A DNA stretch of 64,000 nt from contig NZ_JACHJG010000002.1 in assembly GCF_014203545.1 (NCBI RefSeq), forward strand, positions 124,001 to 188,000, in the 5' to 3' direction. Below the pieces are notes generated by a model, which was given only the letters and a program-made list of their open reading frames with translations, ran no database searches and had not been told where the DNA came from. This stretch comes from Streptomyces netropsis. Its GTDB lineage: Bacteria > Actinomycetota > Actinomycetes > Streptomycetales > Streptomycetaceae. This document shows, piece by piece, positions 52,701 to 62,787 of this stretch; position 1 is the stretch's first letter, and each line of letters starts with the position of its first letter. The translations under genes were made by a program, and so were the position numbers.

Positions 52701-55700
52701 GCCGGTGCTGCCGACGTCCTTCTCCTCGGCGGTGGCCAACCGCCTCTCCCACTTCCTCGACCTGCGCGGCCCCAGCCTGGCGCTGGACACGATGTGCTCG
52801 TCGTCCCTGACCGCACTGCACCTGGCCTGCGAGAGCCTCCGGTCCGGCGACAGCGGGCTGGCGCTCGCCGGTGGCGTGAACCTCATCGTCCACCCGTACA
52901 AGTACCTGCACCTGAGCCAGGTCGGCTTCGTCTCCTCGGACGGCCGCTGCCGCGCCTTCGGCGCCGGCGGGGACGGCTACGCGCCCGGCGAGGGCGTCGG
53001 CGTCGTCGTGCTCAAGCCCCTGGCCCGCGCGCTGGAGGACGGCGACCGCGTACTCGGCGTGATCAAGGGCAGCGCCGTCAACCACGGCGGACGCGCCGGG
53101 GGCTTCTTCGTACCGAACCCCACCGCACAGGCCGACGTGGTGCGGCGGGCGCTGCACAAGGCGGACGTGGACCCCGCGTCGATCGGCTACATCGAAACGC
53201 ACGGCACGGGCACGGCGCTCGGTGACCCCGTCGAGATCGCGGCCCTGTCCCAGGTCTACGGCGACACCCCGTGCCGGCTGGGGTCGGTGAAGTCCGGCGT
53301 CGGCCACCTCGAACCGGCCGCGGGCATCGCCTCCCTGACGAAGGTGCTGCTCCAGCTGCGCCACCGCACCCTGGTCCCGTCCCTGCACGCCGCCCCGGCC
53401 AACACGGTCATCGACTGGGACGCCGTGGGCCTGAGCGTGCAGCGCGAGGCCACGCTGTGGCCCGCCGGGCCCGGCACCCCGCGCCGCGCCGGCATCAGCG
53501 CGTTCGGCGCCGGCGGGGCCAACGCCCACGTCGTCGTCGAGGAGTTCCCGCAGCCGTGGGCTCCGGACGCGGCCGCGGTCGGACCGCAGGTCGTGCTGCT
53601 CTCCGCACGCACCCCGCAGGCCCTGCGCGAGCTGGCGGAGCGGTACGTGCGGCTGCCGGCCGTCGACCGGCTCCCGGAGGTGGCCGAACTGGCCGGCCTG
53701 ACCGGTGCCGACCCGGAGGCCGAGCTCGACGAACTCGGCCTGGACATCGACGACCTGCGCAGGCTGGCGCGGGCGCTCGCGGAGAGCTTCCCCGGCCCGG
53801 CCCCGCACGTCGACGCCCGCTCGACGCTGGCCGGCCTCGCCGCGGCCGTACAGGACGACACCGGGTCGGACGCCCAGCTCGCCGACATCGCCTACACCAC
53901 GCAGATCGGCCGGGAAGCCATGGAGGAGCGGCTCGCCGTGGTCGCCTCGGACACGGCCGGACTGCGCTCCGCGCTCCGCGCCTTCCTGGACGGCTCGGAA
54001 TCGGCCGGCTACCGGGGCACGGTCACCGGGCGGAGCACCGCCACCGCCCCGGACTCCACCGACCCGCACGTGCTGGCACGCGGCTGGGCGGCGGGCGCCG
54101 CCCCCGACTGGCGCGCGCTGCACCGCGACCGGAAGGCGCGCAAGGTGGCGCTGCCGCACTACCCCTTCGCCCGGGTACGGTGCTGGGTCGACGTCGCACC
54201 CCCCGCGCAGACTCCCCGGCCCGTGGGCGCGCCGGCCACCGAACGGCCCCGAGCCGCCGCCCCGTACGAGCCCGCCCCGCTGGACGTCCCCGTGTGGGAG
54301 GCCTGCCCGGCACCCGCCCCGCTCCCGACGCCGACCGGCCCGGTCGTGGTGCTGCACGCTCCCGACCGCGCCGGCCTCGCCCGTGAACTGGCCGCCCGTC
54401 ACGAGGGGGCGGTCCTCGTGGAGCTCGGGGCACCGGTGCCCGTGACGCCGCGTCTGGTCCACGTCCTGGCCGGCGCCACGGACGCCGCCGCGCACGAGAC
54501 GGACCGCGTCGCGAGCGCCGAGGCCACCGGCGTCAAGGCGCTGGCCCGGTACGCACGCGACTGGTCCCGCCTGACCGCACTCGACTGGGTGATCGTCACC
54601 ACCGGTGCCGCCCCGGCACCCGGCCGCCATGTGACCGATCCCTACGCCGCCGGGATCGTCGGCTTCGCCCGGGTCCTGGAGAACGAACACCCCGCCTGGT
54701 CGGTCGCCACCGTCGACCTCGACCCGGCCCACGAGTCCGCCGACCTCGTGACGGCGGCGCCCCGCGGCACCCGACTCGCCTGCACCGGAGCCGTCCGGCA
54801 CACCCAGGTGCTGCGCCCCGCCCCGGCCACCGACGGCCCCGTCCCGCTCCGCCGGGGCGCCACGTACGTGATCATCGGCGGTGCCCGCGGCATCGGCCTG
54901 GCCATCGCCCGCCGGCTTGTCGCGGCCTTCGGCGCGCGGGTCGTCCTGGTCGGCCGCCGGGAGCTGCCCGGCACCGACCTCGGGGACCGGATCCGCTACG
55001 TACGGGCCGACGCGACCGACGCCCGACAGCTGGCCGCCGTCCTCGACGAGGCGGGCCCGGTGCACGGCGTCGTGCACGCGGCACTGGTCCAGCGGGACCG
55101 GCTGGTGCGCAACCTCTCGGACGCGGACCTCGCCGAGAGTCTGGCGGCCAAGTCCGGTGTCGCGGCGGCCCTGGTCGACGCCCTGCGCGGCCGGAGCCCG
55201 GACTTCCTGGTGTTCTTCTCCTCCGCGCAGTCCTTCACGGGCGATCCCGGCCTCGCGAACTACGCGGCCGGCTCGACCTTCCTGGACGCCTACGCCCATG
55301 CGCTCGACGCCCGCCTGCCCTACCCGGTGCGCGCGGTCGACTGGGGTTTTTGGGGCACGGTCGGCGCGGTGGCCGACGACCCCCACCGCGACCGCCTGGC
55401 CGCGGCCGGTTTCCGGTCCATCACCCCCGAGGCGGGATTCGCCGCGCTCGTGGAAGCACTCCGCCAGCCGGCACCGCAGGCCGTCGTGGTGCCCGGCACC
55501 CAGGAATTACGCGAACGGATGGGAGCGACGAGAACGGGGACCACGGACGTGACGCCGACCGGCGGGCAGCCGAGCACCACGGACCGCCGCGTGGTGGACG
55601 ACTTCCACGCGCTCGACCGGCAGATGACGACGATCGCCGGCAGCACCCTGCTCGCCCTGCTCGACGGCCTGGGCGCCTGGCAGGGCCCGGCCCCGGACGC

Positions 55701-58700
55701 CGACGAGGTCGCCCGCCGGGTGGGGGTCACCCCCCGGTACGAACGACTGCTGCGCACCGTCCTGGACATGCTCGCCGACGCGGGCCTGACCGAGGCCGGC
55801 GACGGACGCCACCGCCCGACCCCGGACGCCCTCGCCGAGGCACGCGCCGGCGGACACCTCCGCCGGCTCGGCAAGCTGGCCGACGCACACCCCGGATCCG
55901 CGGTCTTCGTACGGCTGCTGGCCCTGTGCCTCGAGCACTACCCGCAACTGCTGCGGGGCGAGCTCCTCGCCACCGAGCTCCTCTTCCCCGCGTCGGGCAC
56001 CTCGCTCATGGAACGCGTCTACCGGGGCAACCCCATCAGCGACCTCTACAACGACCTGCTCACCAGGCACCTCGTCGCGCACGTCGAGCGCCGCCTGGCG
56101 GAGCTGCCCGCCGACGCGAAGGTCCGCATCCTGGAGGTCGGCTCGGGTACCGGCGGCACGTCCGCGGGGCTGCTGCGCGCGCTCCGCCCGTACGGCGAGC
56201 GGGTGGAGTACTGGTACACCGACCTGTCGGTCACCTTCCTCGCCCACGGCCGCCGGGAGTTCGGCGAGCAGTACCCGTTCCTGCGGTTCAAGCGCCTCGA
56301 CCTGGACACCGACCCCGTCGCCCAGGGCTTCCCGGCGGACGGCTTCGACCTCGCGGTCGGCGCGAACGTCCTGCACGCCACGTCGGACGTGGGCCGTGCC
56401 GTGCGCCACCTGCGCGGAGTGCTGCGCGCCGGGGGCGAACTGCTGCTCAACGAACTGACCTCGGTCACCCTGGCCGCCACGGTCACCTACGGGCTGTTCG
56501 ACGGCTGGTGGGCCCACACCGACACCGCCCTGCGCCTGCCCGGCTCGCCGCTGCTGGACGTGCCCGGCTGGACCGGGCTGCTCACCGGGGCCGGCTACGA
56601 CGCGGTGTCCGCGATGCCGGGATCCACCGAGACCACCGGCAACTTCCAGCACATCATCGTGGCCAGGGCGGACGACGCGGCCATGCCCGACGGCACTCCC
56701 GGTGCCCCCTTCACCGACGCGCTCCTGGCCCTGACGTCGGAGGCCTCGGGCATCCCCCTCGACGACCTCGACCTCGGCCGGGACATCGGGGACTACGGGT
56801 TCGACTCGGTCAGCTACAGCCTCCTCGCGAGCCGGCTGAACGACGAGTTCCGTCTGGAGGTGACGCCCGCGCTGTTCTACGAGACGCCCACCTTGCGCGC
56901 CCTGGCCGACCGCCTCGTGCGCGACCACCCGGAACTCCACCACCGGCACGCCACCGCTCCGGCGCCCGTCGAGCCCGCTGCCACCGTGGCGGAACACCGG
57001 CCGGAGCCGGCCCCCGCCCCGGCCCCCGCCCCCACGAGTCCCGCCGCGCCCCCCGCCGAGCCGGAGGCGATCGCCCTCATCGGCATGAGCGGCCGCATGC
57101 CCGCGAGCCGCGACCTGGACGAGTTCTGGCAGCACCTCGTGGCGGGCGACGACCTGGTCACCGACGTACCCGCCGACCGGTGGGACCGGAGCTCGCTGCC
57201 GGACGGCGTGCACGCCCGCCGCGGCGGCTTCGTCCACGACATCGACATGTTCGACCCCCTGTTCTTCGGCATCTCGCCGCACGAGGCCGCGGGCATGGAC
57301 CCGCAGCAGCGGCTCGTGCTCCAGGGCGTGTGGACCGCGCTGGAGGACGCCGGGCTGGCGCCCGGCTCGCTCGCCGGCTCCGACGCCGGTCTGTTCCTCG
57401 GGGCCGGATCGAGCGACTACGAGGAGGTCCGCAAGGCCGCGGACGTGCCGGTCGACGCCCACGCGGCCACCGCCACCACGCACTCCATCCTGGTCAACCG
57501 GGTCTCCTACCTGCTCGACCTGCACGGACCGAGCGAACCGGTCAACACGGGCTGTTCCAGCTCCCTGGTCGCGATCCACCGGGCCGCCGAGGCGATCCGC
57601 TCGGGGGAGTGCGCCATCGCGGTGGCCGGCGGCATCAACCTCGTCCTGTCGCCGCACCACCACGTCCTGCTCAGCACCACCGGAATGCTCAGCCCGACCG
57701 GGCGGTGCCGGACCTTCGACGCCCGGGCGGACGGATTCGTCCGCAGCGAGGGCTTCGGCCTCGTGGTGCTGACCGGCGCGAGCCGGGCCCGCCGGCACCG
57801 CGTCCGGGCCTGGCTGCGCGGCACCGCCGTCAACCACGGCGGCCGGGCCCGGTCGCTGACCGCGCCCAACCCCGCCGCCCAGGCGGCGATGATCGTGCGG
57901 GCACACGAGCGCGCCGGAGGCGACCCGACCACGGTGGGCTACCTGGAGACGCACGGCACCGGCACGGAGCTCGGTGACCCGGTCGAGATCAACGGCCTGC
58001 GGCTGGCCTTCGACGAGCTGCTGAACCGACGGGGCCTGACGATGCCGGCCGCGCCCTTCTGCGGTGTCGGAGCGGTCAAGGCCAACATCGGCCACCTGGA
58101 ATCCGCCGCGGGCGCCGCCGGGGTGATCAAGGTGCTCCTCGCGATGGAGCACGGCGTGCTGCCGCCCGTCGCCGGCCTCGGCGAGCAGAACCCGCATCTG
58201 CGCCTCGACGGCAGCCCGTTCCACCTGGTCCGCTCGGCGCAGGCGTGGCCGCGCCCGCCCGGCCGGCCGCGGCGCGCGGGGATCAGCTCCTTCGGCTACG
58301 GAGGTGTCAACGCGCACGTCGTCCTGGAGGAGGCCGAACCCGCGCGGGCGCCGCAACGCCCGCACGGCCCCTGGGTGTTCCCCCTGTCGGCCCGTACGCC
58401 ACAGGCCCTGCGCCGGTACGCGGCCGCACTGCTCACGGCCCTGGACCGGACACCGGACCTGGCCGACATGGCGTACACGCTCCAGCACGGCCGGGACGCC
58501 ATGACCGAACGGCTGGCGGTCACCGCCGCCGACCGGCACACGCTCGCCGCCGCGCTGTCCGCCGCCGCCGAGGGCGCGGACCACCCCGCACTGGCACGCC
58601 ACGACGGCACCGCGCCCGCCGACCGCTGGGTCGCGGGGCAGCAGGTCGAGTGGCCGCAGGGCGGCGTGCTGGTTCCGCTGCCCACCTACCCGTTCGAACG

Positions 58701-61700
58701 CCGCCGGTGCTGGGTCGGCTCCCAGGAGCCGTCCACCGGGCCCGCCCCCGCCGCCCCGGCGGGGATGTACGCGCCGCGCCGGCGGCCCGTCGCCGACGTG
58801 GCCGCCGGCGGCCCGGTCACCGGGCCCGTCTGGGTGCTCGGCTGCGACGACTTCCCGGCCGCCGCCGTCCACCGGGTCGACGGTGTGCCGCTCCCGTCGC
58901 TGCCGACACCCGCCGCGGTCCACGCCGTGGTCCACGGCGAGGCCGGAGTCCTCGACCTGTTCCGGATCGTCCGGCACCTCCAGTCGCGTCCCGCCGCGGC
59001 CGGCGAACTCTCGCTGACGGTCGTGACGCGCAACGCCGCCGAGGTGGGCTCCCCGCCCACCGACCCGATGGCCGCGGCCGCACTGGGCCTGGCCAGGTCG
59101 GTGCGGCACGAGTGCGAGCGCTGGCGGGTCAGCACCGTCGACATCGGCGCGGACGACCCCGCCGCGGTCACGGTCGCCGTCCCCGGTGACTACGCGCTGC
59201 GCGCCGGGCAGTGGTACGAGGAGGTGCTCGAGCCCCTCGACGGCACGGCGCCGGCCGCGCCCGTGCTGCGCGACGGCGGCACGTACGTGGTCATCGGCGG
59301 GACCGGTGACGTGGGCCTCGACGTCGCGGAGCGGCTCGTGCGGCTCCACCGGGCCAAGGTCGTCCTCGTCGGGCGCTCCGCGCCGGACGCGGCCAAGGCC
59401 GCCCGGATCCGGGCCGTCGACCCGACGGGCACCTCGGTGGAGGTCCACCGGGCGGACGCCGCGCGACCGGCCGAGCTGCGGGCCGTGTTCGACCGCGTGG
59501 GCGTCGTGCACGGGGTCCTGCACTCGGTGACCGTGCCGAGCGACCGGTCGCTGGCGGCCATGGACGAGAGCTGGTTCATCCGGGGCCTGGCCGCGAAGCC
59601 CCTGACCCTCGCGGCGCTCGTCGAGGCGCTGGGCGACCGGCGGCTCGACTTCCTCGCGGTGTTCTCGTCGGTCCAGTCCTTCCTCGGGAACCCCGGGCAG
59701 GCCGCCTACGCGGCGGGATGCACCGCCCAGGACGCCGTCGGGCGTGCGCTCGCCGGGCACCTGCCCTACCCCGTCCGGGTCGTGAACTGGGGCGCCTGGG
59801 CCGGTTCCGCGCTCACCGAGCGCCACCGCGACCGGCTGACCGCCGCAGGGGTCCACCCGCTCTCACCGCAGACGGGATTCGAAGCGCTGAGCCAGGTGCT
59901 CGGCCGACAGGAGGTTCAGGTGGCAGTGGTCTCGGGCACGGACGACTTCCTCGCCCGCATCGGTGTGACGGCGGCCGGCACGGACGAGCAGCGACCCACA
60001 GCCGCGGTCGTGCCCGCCGTCGTGCCCGCGGCCACGGCCGAGGCCGCGGCCCCCGCCGGGGAACCGTGGCGCGCGGCCGCGGCCGACGAACTGCTGGCCC
60101 TCCTGCGCGAGGTGGCCGGGATCCGCCCGGGCGAGCTCGCGCCGGACGACCTGCTCAGCCGCTTCGGCTTCGACTCGATCATGTACACGAGGCTGGGCCA
60201 CCAGGTGAACGCGCGCTGGGACCTCGACCTGACGCCGGCCGCGTTCTTCGGGGTGGCCACTGCGAACGACCTCATCGACAAGATCCTCCACAACCACGGC
60301 CCCGCCCTCGCGGCGCACCTGGCCGCGACCGTGCCACCGGCGCCGGCGGTCGTCCTGGAGCCGGCCCCCGCCCCGGCGTCCTTCGCGGGTGATCCCGTCG
60401 CCGTCGCCGTCGTCGGCATGGCGGGCGTGTTCCCGGAATCCGACGACCTGGACGAGTTCTGGGAGCACCTTGTCGCGGGTGACGACCTGGTCGGCGAGAT
60501 CCCGGCGGACCGCTGGGACTGGCGGCGGTTGCACGGAGAGCCCGAGCCGGGGCAGTTCCGCACCACGGCGAAGTGGGGCGGGTTCATGCGCCGGGTCGAC
60601 CTGTTCGACCCGCAGTTCTTCGGCATCCCGCCCCACGAGGCCGTGGCGATGGACCCGCAGCACCGCCTCGTACTGGAGACCGCCTGGACCGCGATCGAGG
60701 ACGCCGGCATCCGGCCGTCCGCCCTCGCCGGCACGGACGCGGGCGTCTTCATCGGCAGCAGCACCTACGACTACTTCGAACTACAGCACGCCCTCGGCGT
60801 CCCGCTCGACGGGTACAGCACGGTGGGCAGGGCGCACGCGATCATGTCCAACCGGGTGTCCTACCTGCTGAACCTGCACGGCCCCAGCGAGACCCTCGAC
60901 ACCGCCTGCTCGTCCTCGCTCGTCGCCGTCCACCGGGCGGCCGAGGCCATCCGGCACGGCGACTGCGACGTGGCGCTGGCGGGCGGTGTGAACGTCATGG
61001 CCTCGCCCACGCTGTTCGTGGACATGAGCCAGGCCGGCATGCTGAGCCCGGACGGCCGCTGCCGCACCTTCGACGCGCGCGCCGACGGCTTCGCCCGCGC
61101 CGAGGGCGTCGGCGTGGTCGTGCTCAAGCGCCTCGACGCGGCGATCGCGGACGGCGACGTCGTCCACGCCGTCCTGCGGGGCAGTGCCGTGAACCACGGC
61201 GGCCGCACCCACTCGCTGACCGCGCCGAACCCGGACGCGCAGGCCGCCTGCGTCGTCAAGGCGCACCGCCGCGCAGGGGTGGACCCGCGGACCGTCACCT
61301 ACGTCGAGACGCACGGCACCGGTACCGAACTCGGCGACCCGGTCGAGGTCGAGGGACTGAAGAAGGCGTTCGCCGAGCTGTACGCCGATCACGGTGCCGT
61401 GTGCGCGGAGCAGCACGTGGCGCTGGGCGCGGTGAAGACCAACACGGGGCACCTGGAGGCGGCCGCGGGCGTCACCGGCCTGATCAAGGCGCTGCTCGCG
61501 ATGCGGCACCGGGAGATCCCCGGAAACGTGCACCAGGACACGCCCAACCCGCAGCTGCGCCTCGACGGCAGCCCGCTGCGGGTGCTGGACGGGCGCGAGC
61601 CGTGGCGGCGGGTCCGCACGCCCGACGGAGCGGAGGCGCCGCTGCGGGCCGGGGTGAGCTCCTTCGGCCTCGGCGGGGTCAACGCGCACGTGGTGGTGGA

Positions 61701-62787
61701 GGAGTACCGGGAGGAGCCGGCCGCCGGACCGGCCGGGGCCCATCTGTTCGTGCTGTCGGCGAAGGACCCGGAGCGGCTGCGGAGTTACGCGCGACGTCTC
61801 GCCCGCTGGGCCGGGAACAACGAGGCGGTCGACCCGGCCGCCCTCGCCCACACGCTGCGGACCGGCCGGGAGGCGTTCTCCGAGCGTCTGGCCGTCGTCG
61901 CCGACTCGCCGCGCGCGCTGGTGGCGGGTCTGGAGTCCTGGCTGTCCGACTCGGCCGCGCCCGGCGTGTTCGCCGGGGACGGCCAGGACGCCACCACGGC
62001 CCTCCTGCTGGAGGGGGCGGAGGGGCACCAGTACCTGCGGGCCGTGGTGGACGCCGGCCGGCTGGACAAGGTCGCCCGGCTGTGGGTCGGCGGCGCCCCG
62101 ATCGACTGGAGCGAGCTGTGGCCGGGGGCGGCACCCAGACGGGTGCCCGCACCGACCTACCCCTTCGCCCGGGAGAGCTACTGGCTCACCCCCGGAGCGA
62201 GGTTCGACACCGTCCAGGCCGCCGAGGCGGGCCTGATCGCCGATGCCGGCGCCGGTGCGGAGGCCGACGCCGAGGACCGGGCCGAGGAGGAGGCAGCGGC
62301 TGCCGCGCCCGCGCGCGCCGCCGCGCCTGCTGCCGCACCGGTGCCCGCCGCCCGGCCCGTGGTGGAGGCCGCAGCCGTCGACGGTGATCCGGAGACCGCC
62401 GTCCGTGAGCACGTGCGCGGACTGCTGGCCGCGCACATGGGGATGCGGCCCGACCGGTTGCCCGTGGACCGGGTGCTGTCCGACGCGGGGGTGGACTCCC
62501 TCGGCCTGCGCCGGTTGAGCCGTCGCCTCGGCGCCGACTACGGCGTGCACATTCCGGCCCGGATGTTCGGCGTGGCGCAGACGGTGCGGGCGGTGGCCCG
62601 TGCCGTGTTCGAGGCGTACGGACCGCTGCCGAGGCACGAGGAGGGCGAGCCGGATCCGGCACCGGCCTCCGCGCGGCCCGTGGAGCCGGCCGCCGACGGG
62701 GTCGCGGCTCTCCTGGCCGGTCTGCGGAACGGAACCGTCAGCGTGGACGACGCGCTGGCCGCACTGAAGCGGGGAACGGGACGATGA
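49759..62787 (+). CDS. Trans-AT PKS 2: DH-ACP-KR-KS-KR-MT-ACP-KS-KR-ACP-KS-ACP
   Basis: 4342 residues, no AT. DH (about 1-272): His22 in H-x3-G-x4-P, Asp190, but M194 where H or Q is usual. ACP (Ser345). KR (GGAGGIG near 597, YAAAN near 731). KS3 (Cys1013). KR (GGARGIG near 1703, YAAGS). C-methyltransferase (ILEVGSGTGG near 2123). ACP (GFDSVSY near 2346). KS4 (Cys2599 in NTGCSSS). KR (GGTGDVG near 3176, YAAGC). ACP (GFDSIMY near 3469). KS5 (Cys3717). ACP (GVDSLGL near 4243). A C-terminal G-T-V-S-x-DDAL helix looks like a docking element. Four KS-KR or KS-only modules and one split DH-ACP-KR module are covered. A TTA codon lies at 55507. The stop overlaps the next start (ATGA). Confidence 0.93.
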   Translation: MDRRSVRCVLHLNRDNPIVDDHRVHGVRTLPGVTFLDIVCRLLAARDVPLDGTELCDVLFVEPVVTTESFDREIVVELEPDGDVFQVTATSRRTQDGTPVDDAVTTHLRATLRTGLPPLTGALETAAPGTPRDVGEVYATGRSAGIEHRAFMRCAGTLRATADRVRSELALGDEARATAADFLLHPALLDGSTMQSYALAFDGADADGRPLVPLHIASFRAARTLGDACTVDLRLGPAGAGDDVVKADIELYDRSGAPAARFTGLTFKRVRSTAAITRLTTATSSATSALATPPAGPAASVTPASTDGEPADIRAEIAELVRRAVGDPALVVDGDRGFYDLGLESTHLLTLVRTLEERWDIALHPTLLFEYPTVDAVADHLVGLLPDDRRTRTTAAAPTEDTPARTGCLTGVWQSAPRPAAPATGPLLVIGELRVRPGQITARRGTAFRRVAHHAYEVRPGEASDLRLLVADLGTPPEAVLHVAEHAAADLPEAVRSACCEVLALAQALADCPVPVVHVGPAPVAAAVAGLARTVRLEQPRLAITAVECDGPADPEALLAEFGDPDEAWVRHTPGRRHVRRYREADLGGATPVRPGGVYLITGGAGGIGRELAARITARGATAVLTGRTPQPEPSAGRYLRADVTVPSEVSALVTDILDRYGRLDGVVHAAGVLRDGLFTAKSAADVSAVLAPKVRGTVLLHEATRHVDLDFFAVFSSVTGVAGNVGQSDYAAANAFMDAYAREHGLTSFAWPLWAEGGMRTDPAAEALFRRQGQVPLPTTDGLDVFEQALTLTGTEVVVLHGDPERARRSLGLDPVGASEAPHGTPDAEHRAPPRETYREPEGDRDIAVIGVAGRYPMADDLDQFWTNLLAGRDCVTEIPAERWASAGFYEPERAPGRSYSKWGGFLDGIDEFDPAFFRIAPREAEGMDPQERLFMQTSWHALEDAGLTRADVAGRPVGVFAGVMFTQYQMLGPGAEDRLPVLPTSFSSAVANRLSHFLDLRGPSLALDTMCSSSLTALHLACESLRSGDSGLALAGGVNLIVHPYKYLHLSQVGFVSSDGRCRAFGAGGDGYAPGEGVGVVVLKPLARALEDGDRVLGVIKGSAVNHGGRAGGFFVPNPTAQADVVRRALHKADVDPASIGYIETHGTGTALGDPVEIAALSQVYGDTPCRLGSVKSGVGHLEPAAGIASLTKVLLQLRHRTLVPSLHAAPANTVIDWDAVGLSVQREATLWPAGPGTPRRAGISAFGAGGANAHVVVEEFPQPWAPDAAAVGPQVVLLSARTPQALRELAERYVRLPAVDRLPEVAELAGLTGADPEAELDELGLDIDDLRRLARALAESFPGPAPHVDARSTLAGLAAAVQDDTGSDAQLADIAYTTQIGREAMEERLAVVASDTAGLRSALRAFLDGSESAGYRGTVTGRSTATAPDSTDPHVLARGWAAGAAPDWRALHRDRKARKVALPHYPFARVRCWVDVAPPAQTPRPVGAPATERPRAAAPYEPAPLDVPVWEACPAPAPLPTPTGPVVVLHAPDRAGLARELAARHEGAVLVELGAPVPVTPRLVHVLAGATDAAAHETDRVASAEATGVKALARYARDWSRLTALDWVIVTTGAAPAPGRHVTDPYAAGIVGFARVLENEHPAWSVATVDLDPAHESADLVTAAPRGTRLACTGAVRHTQVLRPAPATDGPVPLRRGATYVIIGGARGIGLAIARRLVAAFGARVVLVGRRELPGTDLGDRIRYVRADATDARQLAAVLDEAGPVHGVVHAALVQRDRLVRNLSDADLAESLAAKSGVAAALVDALRGRSPDFLVFFSSAQSFTGDPGLANYAAGSTFLDAYAHALDARLPYPVRAVDWGFWGTVGAVADDPHRDRLAAAGFRSITPEAGFAALVEALRQPAPQAVVVPGTQELRERMGATRTGTTDVTPTGGQPSTTDRRVVDDFHALDRQMTTIAGSTLLALLDGLGAWQGPAPDADEVARRVGVTPRYERLLRTVLDMLADAGLTEAGDGRHRPTPDALAEARAGGHLRRLGKLADAHPGSAVFVRLLALCLEHYPQLLRGELLATELLFPASGTSLMERVYRGNPISDLYNDLLTRHLVAHVERRLAELPADAKVRILEVGSGTGGTSAGLLRALRPYGERVEYWYTDLSVTFLAHGRREFGEQYPFLRFKRLDLDTDPVAQGFPADGFDLAVGANVLHATSDVGRAVRHLRGVLRAGGELLLNELTSVTLAATVTYGLFDGWWAHTDTALRLPGSPLLDVPGWTGLLTGAGYDAVSAMPGSTETTGNFQHIIVARADDAAMPDGTPGAPFTDALLALTSEASGIPLDDLDLGRDIGDYGFDSVSYSLLASRLNDEFRLEVTPALFYETPTLRALADRLVRDHPELHHRHATAPAPVEPAATVAEHRPEPAPAPAPAPTSPAAPPAEPEAIALIGMSGRMPASRDLDEFWQHLVAGDDLVTDVPADRWDRSSLPDGVHARRGGFVHDIDMFDPLFFGISPHEAAGMDPQQRLVLQGVWTALEDAGLAPGSLAGSDAGLFLGAGSSDYEEVRKAADVPVDAHAATATTHSILVNRVSYLLDLHGPSEPVNTGCSSSLVAIHRAAEAIRSGECAIAVAGGINLVLSPHHHVLLSTTGMLSPTGRCRTFDARADGFVRSEGFGLVVLTGASRARRHRVRAWLRGTAVNHGGRARSLTAPNPAAQAAMIVRAHERAGGDPTTVGYLETHGTGTELGDPVEINGLRLAFDELLNRRGLTMPAAPFCGVGAVKANIGHLESAAGAAGVIKVLLAMEHGVLPPVAGLGEQNPHLRLDGSPFHLVRSAQAWPRPPGRPRRAGISSFGYGGVNAHVVLEEAEPARAPQRPHGPWVFPLSARTPQALRRYAAALLTALDRTPDLADMAYTLQHGRDAMTERLAVTAADRHTLAAALSAAAEGADHPALARHDGTAPADRWVAGQQVEWPQGGVLVPLPTYPFERRRCWVGSQEPSTGPAPAAPAGMYAPRRRPVADVAAGGPVTGPVWVLGCDDFPAAAVHRVDGVPLPSLPTPAAVHAVVHGEAGVLDLFRIVRHLQSRPAAAGELSLTVVTRNAAEVGSPPTDPMAAAALGLARSVRHECERWRVSTVDIGADDPAAVTVAVPGDYALRAGQWYEEVLEPLDGTAPAAPVLRDGGTYVVIGGTGDVGLDVAERLVRLHRAKVVLVGRSAPDAAKAARIRAVDPTGTSVEVHRADAARPAELRAVFDRVGVVHGVLHSVTVPSDRSLAAMDESWFIRGLAAKPLTLAALVEALGDRRLDFLAVFSSVQSFLGNPGQAAYAAGCTAQDAVGRALAGHLPYPVRVVNWGAWAGSALTERHRDRLTAAGVHPLSPQTGFEALSQVLGRQEVQVAVVSGTDDFLARIGVTAAGTDEQRPTAAVVPAVVPAATAEAAAPAGEPWRAAAADELLALLREVAGIRPGELAPDDLLSRFGFDSIMYTRLGHQVNARWDLDLTPAAFFGVATANDLIDKILHNHGPALAAHLAATVPPAPAVVLEPAPAPASFAGDPVAVAVVGMAGVFPESDDLDEFWEHLVAGDDLVGEIPADRWDWRRLHGEPEPGQFRTTAKWGGFMRRVDLFDPQFFGIPPHEAVAMDPQHRLVLETAWTAIEDAGIRPSALAGTDAGVFIGSSTYDYFELQHALGVPLDGYSTVGRAHAIMSNRVSYLLNLHGPSETLDTACSSSLVAVHRAAEAIRHGDCDVALAGGVNVMASPTLFVDMSQAGMLSPDGRCRTFDARADGFARAEGVGVVVLKRLDAAIADGDVVHAVLRGSAVNHGGRTHSLTAPNPDAQAACVVKAHRRAGVDPRTVTYVETHGTGTELGDPVEVEGLKKAFAELYADHGAVCAEQHVALGAVKTNTGHLEAAAGVTGLIKALLAMRHREIPGNVHQDTPNPQLRLDGSPLRVLDGREPWRRVRTPDGAEAPLRAGVSSFGLGGVNAHVVVEEYREEPAAGPAGAHLFVLSAKDPERLRSYARRLARWAGNNEAVDPAALAHTLRTGREAFSERLAVVADSPRALVAGLESWLSDSAAPGVFAGDGQDATTALLLEGAEGHQYLRAVVDAGRLDKVARLWVGGAPIDWSELWPGAAPRRVPAPTYPFARESYWLTPGARFDTVQAAEAGLIADAGAGAEADAEDRAEEEAAAAAPARAAAPAAAPVPAARPVVEAAAVDGDPETAVREHVRGLLAAHMGMRPDRLPVDRVLSDAGVDSLGLRRLSRRLGADYGVHIPARMFGVAQTVRAVARAVFEAYGPLPRHEEGEPDPAPASARPVEPAADGVAALLAGLRNGTVSVDDALAALKRGTGR

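Noticed and set aside
49720..59856. Very long open frames on the minus strand opposite the PKS genes (also 22604-26185, and plus-strand 5554-8871).
   Set aside because: They are shadows created by high GC and third-position bias. They have no ribosome-binding sites or domain signals, and their translations are Arg/Gly/Val-rich. The opposite strand carries clear domains throughout.
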